A stretch of 64,000 bases of DNA from Streptomyces phaeochromogenes (GTDB lineage: Bacteria; Actinomycetota; Actinomycetes; Streptomycetales; Streptomycetaceae): NCBI RefSeq assembly GCF_001418655.1, contig NZ_LIQZ01000018.1, positions 1 to 64,000 on the forward strand, in the 5' to 3' direction. Positions within the stretch are counted from its first letter, which is position 1, and each line of letters begins with the position of its first letter. Below the pieces are notes generated by a model that was given only the letters and a program-made list of their open reading frames with translations, made no database searches and was not told the origin of the DNA. Made by a program: the position numbers and the translations under genes. Shown piece by piece: positions 1 through 8,759 of the stretch.

Positions 1-1425
1 GATGTCCTTCTTGCGCCCGGTGATGCTGAGATAACCCTCGCTGTCGATCCGGCCGATGTCGCCGGTCGCCAGCCAGCCGTTGTACAGCGCGGCCCGGGTG
101 CTCGCCTCGTCGTTGATATAGCCCTGGAAGACCGCGGGGCCCCGCACCAGGATCTCCCCGTCCTCGGCGACATGGACCTCCATGTCGGGCAGGGGGCGTC
201 CGACGGTTCCGAACTTCTCCCGGCCCACCGGCTGCGCCGTAATTCCTCCGCTGGTTTCCGTGAGCCCGTATCCGTCGTGGACGAAAATCCCGATTCCCGA
301 GTAGAAGAGGGCGAGTTCACGGTTGAGGGGCGAGCCGCCCGACACCGCGCCGCGGACTCTTCCGCCCAGCCCCGCACGCAGCTTTCGGTACACCGTTTTC
401 TCGTAGAGGGCGTGTTGCAGCCGCAGATCGAAACCGGGGCCCGGACCCGTTCCCAGCCGCTGCCGCTCGGAGGCCGCGGCGAAATCCTGCGCCGTGCGGA
501 CCGCGCGCTCGAACAGGGCGCCGCGGCCCGCCTCCTGAGCCTTGCGCAGGAAGTTCTTGTAGATCTTCTCGAAGACGGACGGGACGGCGTAGAGGAACGT
601 GGGGCGGAAGGACAGGAGGGCGGCGGACAGCGTCTCCGGGCGCAGATCGGGCACGTGCCCCATCAGCATCCCGCCGCGCATGCACAGCCCCTGGATCATG
701 AGGCCGTACACGTGCGAGAAGGGCAGGAAGGCGAGGATGGCCGGCTGCTGCCCGGGGGGTGCCACCGTGTGGCCCCAGCCGGCCAGCAGGGTGTCGCAGG
801 AACTCGCCAGGCTGCGATGGCTCAGGGCGCATCCCTTGGGAGGTCCCGTGGTGCCCGAGGTATAGGCGATGACCGCGGTCGAGTCGGGAAGCACGATCCG
901 GCGCATCGACTCGACGGTGGTGACCGGTACCGACCGGCCCTGTTCCATCAGGTCGGTGAGGGCCCCGGAGTCCAGCTGCCAGACGTGCTGCAGGGTCGGC
1001 AGGGTGGCGCACACGGAGCCGACCGTCATGATGCCCTGCTCGTCCTCCACCACGACCGCGACACAGCCGGCGTCCTTGAGGATCCAGCCGACCTGCTCGT
1101 GCGACGACGTGGGGTAGATCGGCACGATCTCCGCGCCCACCGACCAGAGCGCGTAGCTGAGCACGGTCCACTCGTAGCGGGTGCGCGCCATGACGGCCAC
1201 GCGGTGGCCCGGGAAGATCCCGGCGGCGATGAAGCCCCGGGCCACATCCACGACTTCGTCCCGCAGCTCGACCGCGGACACCGGTTCCCAGGCCCCCGGA
1301 GCGGCGTCCGAACGACGGGCCAGCTGAGACAGGGTGGGATCGCGTTCAGCCGTCTCGAAGAGACTGTCCGCGAGCCCTCCCTGCATCAATGGCCGAGCCG
1401 GTCTGACAACTTCCAAGGGGTGCAT
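1..1425 (-). CDS. AMP-binding long-chain acyl-CoA synthetase, C-terminus cut by window edge
   Basis: Adenylate-forming enzyme that activates a fatty acid with ATP and CoA. In the 475 codons visible I read, in order, the P-loop-like YTSGTTGPPKG, the GYGLTETSGG motif, the NGWLATGD motif and, at the window edge, the TGRKKDI hinge. The missing part should be about 100 residues. The ATG at 1425 is preceded by GGAG six bases upstream; a second in-frame ATG at 1386 is possible. The VYG...FLYAVPSVFEKIYKNFL stretch is typical of the long-chain (FadD15-like) group rather than acetyl-CoA synthetases. The substrate cannot be told from sequence. It lies downstream of the ThuA-like gene on the same strand with a 140-base gap. 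Confidence 0.9.
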   Translation of the reverse strand, partial: MHPLEVVRPARPLMQGGLADSLFETAERDPTLSQLARRSDAAPGAWEPVSAVELRDEVVDVARGFIAAGIFPGHRVAVMARTRYEWTVLSYALWSVGAEIVPIYPTSSHEQVGWILKDAGCVAVVVEDEQGIMTVGSVCATLPTLQHVWQLDSGALTDLMEQGRSVPVTTVESMRRIVLPDSTAVIAYTSGTTGPPKGCALSHRSLASSCDTLLAGWGHTVAPPGQQPAILAFLPFSHVYGLMIQGLCMRGGMLMGHVPDLRPETLSAALLSFRPTFLYAVPSVFEKIYKNFLRKAQEAGRGALFERAVRTAQDFAAASERQRLGTGPGPGFDLRLQHALYEKTVYRKLRAGLGGRVRGAVSGGSPLNRELALFYSGIGIFVHDGYGLTETSGGITAQPVGREKFGTVGRPLPDMEVHVAEDGEILVRGPAVFQGYINDEASTRAALYNGWLATGDIGRIDSEGYLSITGRKKDI

Positions 1426-1478
1426 GTGCCGCTCCAGAAATTCCGCGCAGAGCGCCCCTCCGATGGAGTCCGGAATCG

Positions 1479-1536
1479 AGGCGTTCGAAATCTAGCCCAC
1501 GGCGGCGGTGGGTGTAGCACGAACCGTCGAACGCCT
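1479..1536. repeat. 10-bp inverted repeat upstream of the acyl-CoA synthetase
   Basis: AGGCGTTCGA at 1479-1488 and its exact complement TCGAACGCCT at 1527-1536 flank a 38-base spacer between the ThuA-like gene and the acyl-CoA synthetase. On the minus strand a TAGATT -10-like box lies just inside the synthetase-proximal arm. It could be a pair of operator half-sites or a long-loop terminator for the ThuA-like gene. The sequence does not decide between these. Confidence 0.4.
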
Positions 1537-1565
1537 GGCTTGATGTCCTTTCCGGAAAGAGCGGT

Positions 1566-2414
1566 TCAGGTGGTGCCGAGCCACTTCAGCCCGTCGAGCA
1601 GAAAGCGGTTCTGGGTCGCACTCGCGAACGTGGAGGACAGCGGGGTGTTGGAGGCGTAGTCCATTGCGTTGTGGCCGAAGTTTGCATACAGCATGCGGTA
1701 CTTCGCGTTCGTCCACAGGATCGGGTAGTACCCGCTGTACCAGGTCTGGTTGGGATCCGTGCCCAGCGGGAAACTGCTTGCGTCGACCGAGGCCAAGATC
1801 TTGATGTCCGGATTCCGCCGTAGGTCGTTGGACCAGCTGTACCACTCACTGACCGACGAGGTGAACGTGGCGGGCAGGTTCCTGGTCGAGGCGTGCGTGC
1901 GGTCCTCGGTCCGCAGGACGGCGGTCGTCGGACCCCAGGTGTTGGACTTGAAGTTCCCGCTGCCCAGGAACTGCTGGTGGTACCAGGGCCAGTTCTGAGC
2001 CGCGGTCGTGAACGCCGAGACGTGGAAGCCCAGCCAGCCGCCGCCCCCGCGCATGTACCGCTCGAAGCCCGCCCGCTGGTTGGCGGTCTGCGGCAGTTCG
2101 TCGAGGAACAGCACGACCTGGTACGCGTTCACGCCGCCGTTGGCCAGGAGGTTCCAGTCGGTGCTCGACGTGTAGGTGAAGCCGTTCTCGGCGGCCCGGG
2201 CCGGGAACCACTGGTTGGCCTCACGGACGAAGCTGATGTGCGCGGCGTCCCACGTACCGCTGTAGAGGGCGAGCACCTTGAACGGGGCCGCCGTGGAGGC
2301 CGCCTGGGCGGGCGGCGCGGCGAGGCCCAGCAGAGTTGCCAGCAGTACGAGGACCCGCAGGGCGAGGACCCGCGGAGTGACGCGCGCCGGACCGGAGGAT
2401 CTGATTCCGAGCAT
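1566..2414 (-). CDS. secreted ThuA-like domain protein
   Basis: A 282-residue protein with an export signal (arginine-rich start, hydrophobic stretch LRVLVLLATLLGLAAPP, likely cleavage after AQA) followed by a single ThuA-like domain. ThuA domains have a class I glutamine-amidotransferase-like fold and are often found with sugar metabolism. Visible hallmarks are the first strand FKVLALYSG, the VVLFLDELPQ strand, the glycine-rich GGGGWLGFHVS turn and the C-terminal MLYANFGHNAMDYA. The ATG at 2414 has a strong GGAAGGAAC ribosome site. Function is unproven for secreted members; the neighbouring secreted beta-helix protein suggests a role in extracellular glycan use. Confidence 0.85.
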   Translation of the reverse strand: MLGIRSSGPARVTPRVLALRVLVLLATLLGLAAPPAQAASTAAPFKVLALYSGTWDAAHISFVREANQWFPARAAENGFTYTSSTDWNLLANGGVNAYQVVLFLDELPQTANQRAGFERYMRGGGGWLGFHVSAFTTAAQNWPWYHQQFLGSGNFKSNTWGPTTAVLRTEDRTHASTRNLPATFTSSVSEWYSWSNDLRRNPDIKILASVDASSFPLGTDPNQTWYSGYYPILWTNAKYRMLYANFGHNAMDYASNTPLSSTFASATQNRFLLDGLKWLGTT

Positions 2415-2455
2415 GGAATGTTCCTTCCTTTTTGCGATCAGGGGGCTTTTCGCGA

Positions 2456-4666
2456 TCACGGGTGGCTGACGAGGTTGGCGACGTTGGTGGCGGAGTTGGA
2501 CGGGCCGCCGCGGTCGTTGATGACGTGCCGGATCGTTCCGGTGCCGCCGAGCGAGACCGTCACCATGCTGCGGAAGCGCACGTTGGCGTTGTTGGGCGCC
2601 TCGATGGCGTGCTCCGCGGTGACGCCCGGGTTCACGTTGAAGTAGCAGTAGCTGCCGAAGCCGTACACCTGGTGGCTGGTCACGGAGTTCGCGACCTTGT
2701 AGGCGGCGTAGCCCTGGGTGGAGCCGTTCATCCAGGCCGCCTGGTTGGGCGGGTCGTAGGGCATCTCGTTCTGGTAGAAGTACGTCCGGCCGCCGTTGCC
2801 GTTCCAGATGGTCTGGTGCTTCTGGTAGTGCTCGACAAACAGGCCGTACATGGTGACGTCGTCGCCGTTGACCACGAGCCCGGTGTCCGCGGTGTTGGTG
2901 TTCCAGCCGACACCGCTGCCGTGGTCGGCGCGCCAGATCCACAGGTGGTCGCCGATGACGTCGTCGCTGTTGATCGTGAGGCTGGTGGTGGCCTTGCCGA
3001 CGGCCGCGCCGCCGACGCGGAAGAACACGTCGTGCAGGGAGCTCGGGTTGGCGCCGTGGTCCGCGGAGGAGCCGCTCGGCCCCATCTCGAGGAGCTGCGC
3101 CGAGTTGGTCGTTCCGGCGTCGACGAGGATCCCGGCGAGCTTGACGCCGTCCACGTCGGCGACCGTCATCGCGGTGATGCCGTTGTCCGGGATGAGCGTC
3201 GCGAGGCCGAGACCGAGCACGACGGTGTCGGGGCGGGTCACCTTGAGGGTCTGGTTCAGGTGGTAGACGCCAGGGGTGACCAGCAGGTTCTTGCCCTGTG
3301 CCAGCGCGTCGTTCATCTGGGCCGCCGTCGCGCCCGGCTTGACGATGAAGAAGTCCGACAGGGGCAGTGAGGCGCCGGCCGGTGCGCCGGACGCCCAGGT
3401 GGGGCCGCGCGAGTTGGTGCGTACGGAGGGCACGAACACCTTGTAGGCGCCGGCCGTGTCGACGTACAGGAAGGGCTTCTCACGGGAGACGGGTGTCTGG
3501 TCGACCGTCGTGTACGGGGGGTTGGGGAAGGTGGTCGCCGGGGCGTTCTGCGCGCCGACGAAGACCATGTTCCAGTTCGAGCCCGTCCAGCCGGCCCACT
3601 CGGTGTTGCGTGACAGCCACTGCTGCTGTGAGCCGGACCTGACCTGTCCGTCGATCTTCGTGTCGGCCATGTAGCCGCCGCTGGACCAGCCGCCGTCGTC
3701 GAGCTGGAGGTTGCCGCGCAGATGCATCCGCCGGTACGGGGCCGCCTGCGAGACGGCCCAGCGGTCGGTGCCGGAGGTCGGAGTCACGGACAGGTTCTCC
3801 GCCGAACGCCAGAAGTTCTGGGTGCCGTTGCCCTGGAACCAGTCGGCCTCGGCGTGCACCGCGCCGCGGATCGTGACGTCGTCGGGGGAGAGGCCGAGGC
3901 CGGCGACCTGGGTGTAGAAGCCGACGTTGGCGTCCGCGTTGTAGGTGCCCGGCTTGAAGAGGAAGGCCTTGCGGGCCGTGCCGAACTGGTTGGTCTCCTG
4001 CTGCGCGAAGGCCGAGTTCAGGCTGCTCTGTACGGTGGCGGCCGGGGTGGACGGGTCGAAGACGGTCACGTTGGGCCCGAAGTCCGGTGTCCCGGGCGGC
4101 TGTTGGGCATCGACCGGGTTGACGTGGAAGGACTGGGCGGCCGAGCCGTTGCAGGTCCACTGCTGAAGCTGGGTGCCGTCGGAGGTCGAGGCGCTCGGCA
4201 CGTCGAGGCACTTGCCGCTGTGCCGGTTCACGAAGTGATAGGTCCCGGCGCTCTCGGCGACGGCCTGCCACTGCTGGTTCGTCCCGCCGCCGTACGTCCA
4301 CAGCTGCACGGCCGCGCCGTCCGCGGCCGAGACGTCGGCGACGTCCCAGGTCTTTGTGACGTCGCCGCGGCTGTCGACGCGGACCCGTCCGTCGGAGGTG
4401 TCGCGGAGCTGCCACTGCTGGGCCTGGCTGCTGTTGCACGCGTACTGCTGGACGGCGGTGCCGTCGGCCGTTGCGGCGGCGCGGGCGTCCACGCACTTGC
4501 CGCTGCCCGCGTTCACGACCGTGGCCCAGCCGGTGGGGAGGGCAGCGGCCCGATCCGCCTTCGTGGGTGGGGCCGCGGCCACCGCGGTCGCGGCCGACGC
4601 CACCAGCGCGAGGGCGGTGAGGAGCGTGGGTATCCGACGGCCGGGTGATCTCTTCGATCTGAGCAC
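2456..4666 (-). CDS. secreted ricin-type lectin plus right-handed beta-helix protein
   Basis: A 736-residue secreted protein. Residues 1-31 form a signal peptide. About 45-170 are a ricin-B-type (CBM13-like) lectin with QQW/QSF repeats. About 190-736 are a pectate-lyase-like parallel beta-helix containing GLVVNGDDVTMYGLFVEHY and WNGNGGRTYFYQNEMPYDPP. Relatives in Streptomyces carry inconsistent names; a glycosidase or polysaccharide lyase of a beta-helix family is plausible but I cannot assign the CAZy family. The start is GTG at 4666, five bases after AGGAG. A sigma-70-like promoter and an 18-bp palindrome lie upstream. The ThuA-like gene follows 41 bases downstream and may be co-transcribed. 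Confidence 0.8.
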   Translation of the reverse strand: MLRSKRSPGRRIPTLLTALALVASAATAVAAAPPTKADRAAALPTGWATVVNAGSGKCVDARAAATADGTAVQQYACNSSQAQQWQLRDTSDGRVRVDSRGDVTKTWDVADVSAADGAAVQLWTYGGGTNQQWQAVAESAGTYHFVNRHSGKCLDVPSASTSDGTQLQQWTCNGSAAQSFHVNPVDAQQPPGTPDFGPNVTVFDPSTPAATVQSSLNSAFAQQETNQFGTARKAFLFKPGTYNADANVGFYTQVAGLGLSPDDVTIRGAVHAEADWFQGNGTQNFWRSAENLSVTPTSGTDRWAVSQAAPYRRMHLRGNLQLDDGGWSSGGYMADTKIDGQVRSGSQQQWLSRNTEWAGWTGSNWNMVFVGAQNAPATTFPNPPYTTVDQTPVSREKPFLYVDTAGAYKVFVPSVRTNSRGPTWASGAPAGASLPLSDFFIVKPGATAAQMNDALAQGKNLLVTPGVYHLNQTLKVTRPDTVVLGLGLATLIPDNGITAMTVADVDGVKLAGILVDAGTTNSAQLLEMGPSGSSADHGANPSSLHDVFFRVGGAAVGKATTSLTINSDDVIGDHLWIWRADHGSGVGWNTNTADTGLVVNGDDVTMYGLFVEHYQKHQTIWNGNGGRTYFYQNEMPYDPPNQAAWMNGSTQGYAAYKVANSVTSHQVYGFGSYCYFNVNPGVTAEHAIEAPNNANVRFRSMVTVSLGGTGTIRHVINDRGGPSNSATNVANLVSHP

Positions 4667-4702
4667 GGATTCTCCTGTGCGAGTGGGGGGTTGAAGAATC
4701 GC

Positions 4703-4720
4703 CGTTCATGAATATGAACG
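4703..4720. promoter_or_regulatory. 18-bp palindrome, candidate operator
   Basis: Perfect 7-bp arms CGTTCAT and ATGAACG surround GAAT. It lies in the predicted leader of the beta-helix gene, 37 bases before its GTG start and downstream of the promoter, so a bound repressor would block elongation or early initiation. The regulator is unknown. Confidence 0.5.
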
Positions 4721-4753
4721 ATGGGCGCATGTGTGGGAACTCGGCGATCGGTG

Positions 4754-4782
4754 AACCTAAAGGTCTGAACCAAGCTCGTCAA
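4754..4782 (-). promoter_or_regulatory. sigma-70-like promoter of the beta-helix gene
   Basis: Read on the minus strand: TTGACG, 17-base spacer, TAGGTT. Transcription would start near 4747, giving a leader of about 80 bases that contains the 4703-4720 palindrome. Confidence 0.6.
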
Positions 4783-4887
4783 GATCTGAAGCAAGGACAG
4801 CAAGAAATCGCCCCTCGCCCGAAAGGAGTTGAAGGTGGCGCACCCGGGGAAGCCACCGGAAGCTCGCTGAAAAGTCGCCGGCGAACA

Positions 4888-4935
4888 GCCGGGAGGGCGG
4901 CCGGGAAGGCGGCTGGGAGCGCGGCCGGGAGAGCG
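4888..4935. repeat. 12-bp G-rich tandem repeat, four copies
   Basis: Four consecutive 12-base units of the form GCYGGGARNGCG (4888, 4900, 4912, 4924). A run of G recurs every 12 bases on the plus strand, about 120 bases before the hydrolase start. Confidence 0.7.
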
Positions 4936-5053
4936 GCGGACTTTCCCGTCGCGGACAGGCGGTCCGCCGTGCCCGTCATTACGATGAGAGAGATCGTGGC
5001 GCCGCCCCGCGGGTCCGCGTGCGAGGGGGCCGACCGACGTCAGGAGGGCCGCC

Positions 5054-5938
5054 GTGAGCACGATCGCGGTGAAGTCCGCCCAGCTGAGGAGCGGGCTGGT
5101 GCTCCCTTATGCCGAGGCGGGCTATCCGGAGGGGCTTCCCGTGGTCTTCGTTCACGGCCTCGCGGACTCCTGGTGGACGTTCGAGCCGCTGCTCAGGCAG
5201 CTCCCCGCCGCGGTGCACGGATACGCCCCCACGCAGCGGGGCCACGGCGACGCCGAACGGCCTCCGGACGGCTACCGGCCGGAGGACTTCGCGGGCGACC
5301 TGGTGGAATTCCTCGACGCGGTCGGCATCGGCCGAGCCGTCCTGGTCGGGGTGTCGAGCGGCGGGGTGGCCGCACGGATGGTGGCGGGGAGCCATCCCGA
5401 CCGGGTGGCGGGCCTCGTCCTGGCGGGCGTCCCCGCGACACTCGCCGACAAGCCCGGCATCACTGCTCTGTGGGAGAAGGTCCAGGCCCTCGAAGACCCC
5501 GTGCCGCGCGCCTTCGCGGAGGACCTGCTCGGCGACCTCGCGAACCGGCCGCTGGGCCGTGGACTGCTGGCGACGATGGCCGAGGAGAATCTCAAGGTGC
5601 CCGCACGGGTGTGGCAGGAGACCATGCGCGGCCTGCTGGAGGCCGACCTCGCCGCGACACTGCGGGGAATCCTCGTACCCACGCTCGTTCTCTGGGGCGA
5701 CGCGGACAGCGTGCTGCCGCGCGCCGACCAGCAGCGGATCCTCGACGCGATCCACGACTCGGCGCTCGTCGTGTACGAGGGCGCCGGGCACCTTCTGTAC
5801 TGGGAGGAGCCCGAACGGGTCGTCCAGGACGTCGTCGGCTTCGCCGCCCGGGTCCTGCCGGCCCGCCCCGGCGGCGACACTCCCGGCAGTGCCGGGAGGC
5901 CGCAGGCACAGGGCGACGGGGGCGGGCCTTCCGCGTGA
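5054..5938 (+). CDS. alpha/beta hydrolase
   Basis: A 294-residue cytoplasmic alpha/beta-hydrolase-fold protein. It has the oxyanion-region FVHGLADSWW, the nucleophile elbow GVSSG (Ser101), an acidic residue in LVLWGDADSVLP and the catalytic histidine in GAGHLLYWE. The GTG start at 5054 follows CAGGAGG. Such proteins may be esterases, haloperoxidase-like enzymes or lactonases; the substrate cannot be deduced. The C-terminal 25 residues are a proline/glycine-rich tail outside the fold. It converges with the NLP gene with an 18-base gap and no obvious terminator between them. Confidence 0.88.
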   Translation: MSTIAVKSAQLRSGLVLPYAEAGYPEGLPVVFVHGLADSWWTFEPLLRQLPAAVHGYAPTQRGHGDAERPPDGYRPEDFAGDLVEFLDAVGIGRAVLVGVSSGGVAARMVAGSHPDRVAGLVLAGVPATLADKPGITALWEKVQALEDPVPRAFAEDLLGDLANRPLGRGLLATMAEENLKVPARVWQETMRGLLEADLAATLRGILVPTLVLWGDADSVLPRADQQRILDAIHDSALVVYEGAGHLLYWEEPERVVQDVVGFAARVLPARPGGDTPGSAGRPQAQGDGGGPSA

Positions 5939-5957
5939 CGTCGGGTCAGGCGACGGG

Positions 5958-6752
5958 TCAGGCGTTGGGGTCGAACGCGATCCCGGACGGCTTGGCCGAG
6001 GACAGGTGCGAGTTGAACGTGCTGTCCTTGATGCCGAGCGTGGCACTGCCGAAGTTGTACGAGGTCAGCGTGTCGCGCACGCCCGCGGGATAGCCGTTCC
6101 AGCCGACCAGCGGCGGGTACTGCCAGGTCCCCTTGTGGTTCTCCGGCGGCTCGTCGCCGGAGGTCGCGGCCCGGAAGCAGTGCGTGCTGATCCCGTCCTT
6201 GTGGTAGACGATCTTCGGGTGCGTCCCGTCCCAGCGGATCGCCGAGCGGTTGTGGACCGTGAACGAGCCGTGGTTGGACGTCGAGACGTACTGGGCCTCG
6301 TTGTTCTGCACCCACACCACGACGTGCTCCCAGTCGTGCCGGTGCCCGCCGAGGCTGGTGCCGGCCAGCGCCTGGTCCTTCTCGAAGTAGAGGGCGTACA
6401 CGATCGCGCACCAGCCGTTGTTGCACTTGGAGCGCGAGTAGCCGTTGGTGTTGTCGAGGTCCGAGGCGTCGCGGCACTGGCCGTTGAGGGCGCCGCTCGG
6501 GTTGAGGCCGCCGTTGACGACACCGCCGGGGCCGATCGCGGGCGTCGAGTAGCAGCCGTCCGTGTCGTAGTCGTAGGCGGGCTGGAACGTCTGGTCCAGC
6601 CCGTCCGCGTTGGCGGGCAGTGCGCCGGGCGGGGCCGCCAGGGCGGTGGACGGGAAGACGAAGACCAGAGCGGCGGCGCCCGCGAGGACGCCGAGTGACC
6701 TCCGGCGCAGACGCCGGGATCCGGAAAGCTTCGATGCGGGACTGCCGTTCAA
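5958..6752 (-). CDS. secreted NLP family (necrosis-inducing NPP1-like) protein
   Basis: A 264-residue protein with an arginine-rich signal peptide (cleavage near ALAAP) and an NPP1/NLP domain. The family's heptapeptide GHRHDWE is intact, followed by HVVVWVQ, and a pair of cysteines lies in CNNGWC. In plant-associated microbes NLPs act extracellularly on plant membranes; bacterial members are less studied and some are not cytotoxic. The start is TTG at 6752, chosen because AGGAGG lies five bases upstream; no better ATG or GTG exists. The C-terminus ends in the conserved-looking KPSGIAFDPNA. Confidence 0.88.
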   Translation of the reverse strand: MNGSPASKLSGSRRLRRRSLGVLAGAAALVFVFPSTALAAPPGALPANADGLDQTFQPAYDYDTDGCYSTPAIGPGGVVNGGLNPSGALNGQCRDASDLDNTNGYSRSKCNNGWCAIVYALYFEKDQALAGTSLGGHRHDWEHVVVWVQNNEAQYVSTSNHGSFTVHNRSAIRWDGTHPKIVYHKDGISTHCFRAATSGDEPPENHKGTWQYPPLVGWNGYPAGVRDTLTSYNFGSATLGIKDSTFNSHLSSAKPSGIAFDPNA

Positions 6753-6937
6753 AGTGTCCTCCTGATCGGCCCTGTGCAGGCCAACGCCCTTTGTGACATG
6801 TGCAGTTCAGAGTCCCGGGTTTTCACTCGCGTGCCAAGAGGCCGCAGGCGTCACATTGGTTAAGGACCGCCCAACACTTGGGCCCCGCATCGGGAAAGAG
6901 CGCCACGGAGGGTGGGGTTGATGGGAAGGTGGGCCCC

Positions 6938-8671
6938 ATGAGCGCGCCGCGGATCACCGGGCTCGACGGTGACGAGCACACCGCGCCCGACCTGCCCGTA
7001 TCGACGGCAACGGGCGGGTGGCCAGGCAGATTCGGTGGACTCAAGCGCTTTCTGCGGCACCGGCGTTCGCTGTACGTGCTGGCCGTCGTCGCGCTCCTCG
7101 CCCAGATGACGGTCGCGATGGTCACCACGGCCGTCGAACAGACCCCGACCATCGACGAGCCCGTGTACGTGGCCTCGGCCGAGGTCTACCTCAAGGAGCA
7201 CAGCCTCCGTTACAACCCCGAACACCCGCCCCTGGGCAAGCTGATCATCGCCTCCGGACTGGTGTTCACCGACGCGCACCTCGACTCCGGCTTCGTCGGC
7301 AGCCAGTCGGCCCTGGGGCGCAGCGTCCTGTACGAGTCGGGCAACGACCCGGAGCGGCTCATGCTGTGGGCACGGCTCCCGGTGATCGCGCTGACACTGC
7401 TGTTCGGGCTCGTGGTCCTCGCGTTCGCCCGCGATCTCACCGGCCCGGCGGGCGGGTTGGTGGCCCTCGCCCTGTACGCGTTCTCGCCGGACGTCATCGC
7501 CAACGGATCCCTGGCCACACTCGACGTCCCCGCGGCCGGATTCCTGCTCACCTCCGTCTGGCTCCTGTGGCGCGCGCGGAAACGGCCGTACCTCTGCCTC
7601 CCGCTCGCCGGGGTGGCGCTGGGCGCGGCCGTGGCCACCAAGATGAGCATGCTCGCGGTGGTTCCCGTCCTGATGCTGCTGGCCGTTCTGTCGTTCTGGT
7701 ACGCCCGCAGGACACCCGGGCTCGACGCACGCGAACGGCTGCGGATCCTCGCGCGGGGCGCCGCGGTCGCCGTCGGCATGGCCCTCGTGGCGGTCGCCGT
7801 CGTGTGGGCCACCTACCTCGTCGTCGACCCCCGGCTGCGCTGGACACAGCCCGAGAACGTGCCGGACATCCGCGGCATGCGCGGCCGTGTCGCCGCGTGG
7901 CTGCCCTTCCCGGAGGCGTACCGGGACGGCATGCGCATCCAGTTCGGCTTCGAGTACGACATCTGGCAGGGCTTCCTGTTCGGCCGGCTGTACGAGGGCT
8001 CGCTCTGGTACTACCTGCCGGCCGCGCTCCTGGTGAAGACTCCGCTCGGCATGCTCGCCCTGTGGCTCGCCGGCGCAATCGCGGTCCTGTCGCTGCGTCG
8101 GCTGCGGCCCGCGGCGCCGTACGTACTCGTCCCCGCGGGCCTGCTCCTGGCCGTGTCCATGAACGGCGCCCGCGACCTCGGCGTCCGGTACGCCATCTTC
8201 GTACCGATGTTCGCGGCGGTCGCCGCCGCCGGTGTGACACTCCTGCGCCGCCGGTGGGTGTACGGCGTGACGGCCGCGCTGGTGTGCTTCGTGGCCGTCA
8301 GTTCACTGCGGACGTTTCCGTACTACCTGCCGTACTCCAACGAGGCGTTCGGCGGGCCCTCGAAGACCCATCTGCGGCTGCACGACTCGAACGTCGACTG
8401 GGGGCAGGACCTCGGCCGCCTCGCCCATCGCCTCCACCGGGACCACCCGGGCGAGCGGGCGTGGCTCGTCTACAAGGGCGCGGGTGTGCCCGCCTACTAC
8501 GGAATCGACGCGGCCAACCCGCTCAAGGCCCCGCTGGGCGAGGTGCACGGGCTGCTCGTCGTGTCCAACTCCTCGGCGGCCAAGGCCGACGGACGGCTGG
8601 CCGCACTGCTCGACACCAGCACACCCCTCGACGACGTCGGCCACTCGATCACGCTCTACCGGCGACGCTGA
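6938..8671 (+). CDS. GT39-type (ArnT/PMT-like) membrane glycosyltransferase
   Basis: A 577-residue polytopic protein. After a soluble N-terminus come many hydrophobic segments. The first large loop carries EQTPTIDEPVYVASAEVYL, with an acidic residue in the place expected for catalysis, and YNPEHPPLGKL, typical of the dolichyl-phosphate-mannose/ArnT superfamily. Such enzymes move a sugar from a polyprenyl-phosphate donor to an acceptor outside the membrane. The ATG at 6938 was chosen because AAGGTGG precedes it; an upstream extension to 6800 lacks codon bias. It is distinct from the PMT gene at 57250-58971. Confidence 0.8.
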   Translation: MSAPRITGLDGDEHTAPDLPVSTATGGWPGRFGGLKRFLRHRRSLYVLAVVALLAQMTVAMVTTAVEQTPTIDEPVYVASAEVYLKEHSLRYNPEHPPLGKLIIASGLVFTDAHLDSGFVGSQSALGRSVLYESGNDPERLMLWARLPVIALTLLFGLVVLAFARDLTGPAGGLVALALYAFSPDVIANGSLATLDVPAAGFLLTSVWLLWRARKRPYLCLPLAGVALGAAVATKMSMLAVVPVLMLLAVLSFWYARRTPGLDARERLRILARGAAVAVGMALVAVAVVWATYLVVDPRLRWTQPENVPDIRGMRGRVAAWLPFPEAYRDGMRIQFGFEYDIWQGFLFGRLYEGSLWYYLPAALLVKTPLGMLALWLAGAIAVLSLRRLRPAAPYVLVPAGLLLAVSMNGARDLGVRYAIFVPMFAAVAAAGVTLLRRRWVYGVTAALVCFVAVSSLRTFPYYLPYSNEAFGGPSKTHLRLHDSNVDWGQDLGRLAHRLHRDHPGERAWLVYKGAGVPAYYGIDAANPLKAPLGEVHGLLVVSNSSAAKADGRLAALLDTSTPLDDVGHSITLYRRR

Positions 8672-8746
8672 GCGCCCCAACTGCCATGGGGGACTGCGCC
8701 ATTCACATCTGACACATTGGTCCGACCGGGTCACAGGTTACGACGG

Positions 8747-8752
8747 TATCTT
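8747..8752 (+). promoter_or_regulatory. candidate -10 box for a leaderless transcript
   Basis: TATCTT fits TAnnnT and ends seven bases before the ATG at 8760, which has no Shine-Dalgarno sequence. Transcription would start at or next to the start codon. The -35 is not clear. Confidence 0.4.
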
Positions 8753-8759
8753 CGATGTC

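Larger units (their letters stand above)
4667..5053. other. divergent intergenic region
   Basis: This 387-base gap separates the beta-helix gene (minus) from the hydrolase gene (plus). It holds the minus-strand promoter at 4754-4782, a palindrome at 4703-4720 and a 12-bp G-rich tandem repeat at 4888-4935. I saw no convincing coding sequence. I could not place a promoter for the plus-strand hydrolase. Confidence 0.6.

Noticed and set aside
1566..2942. A 458-residue reading of the ThuA-like gene starting at 2942
   Set aside because: The extra part is a shadow of the beta-helix gene; a proper signal peptide and ribosome site mark the start at 2414.
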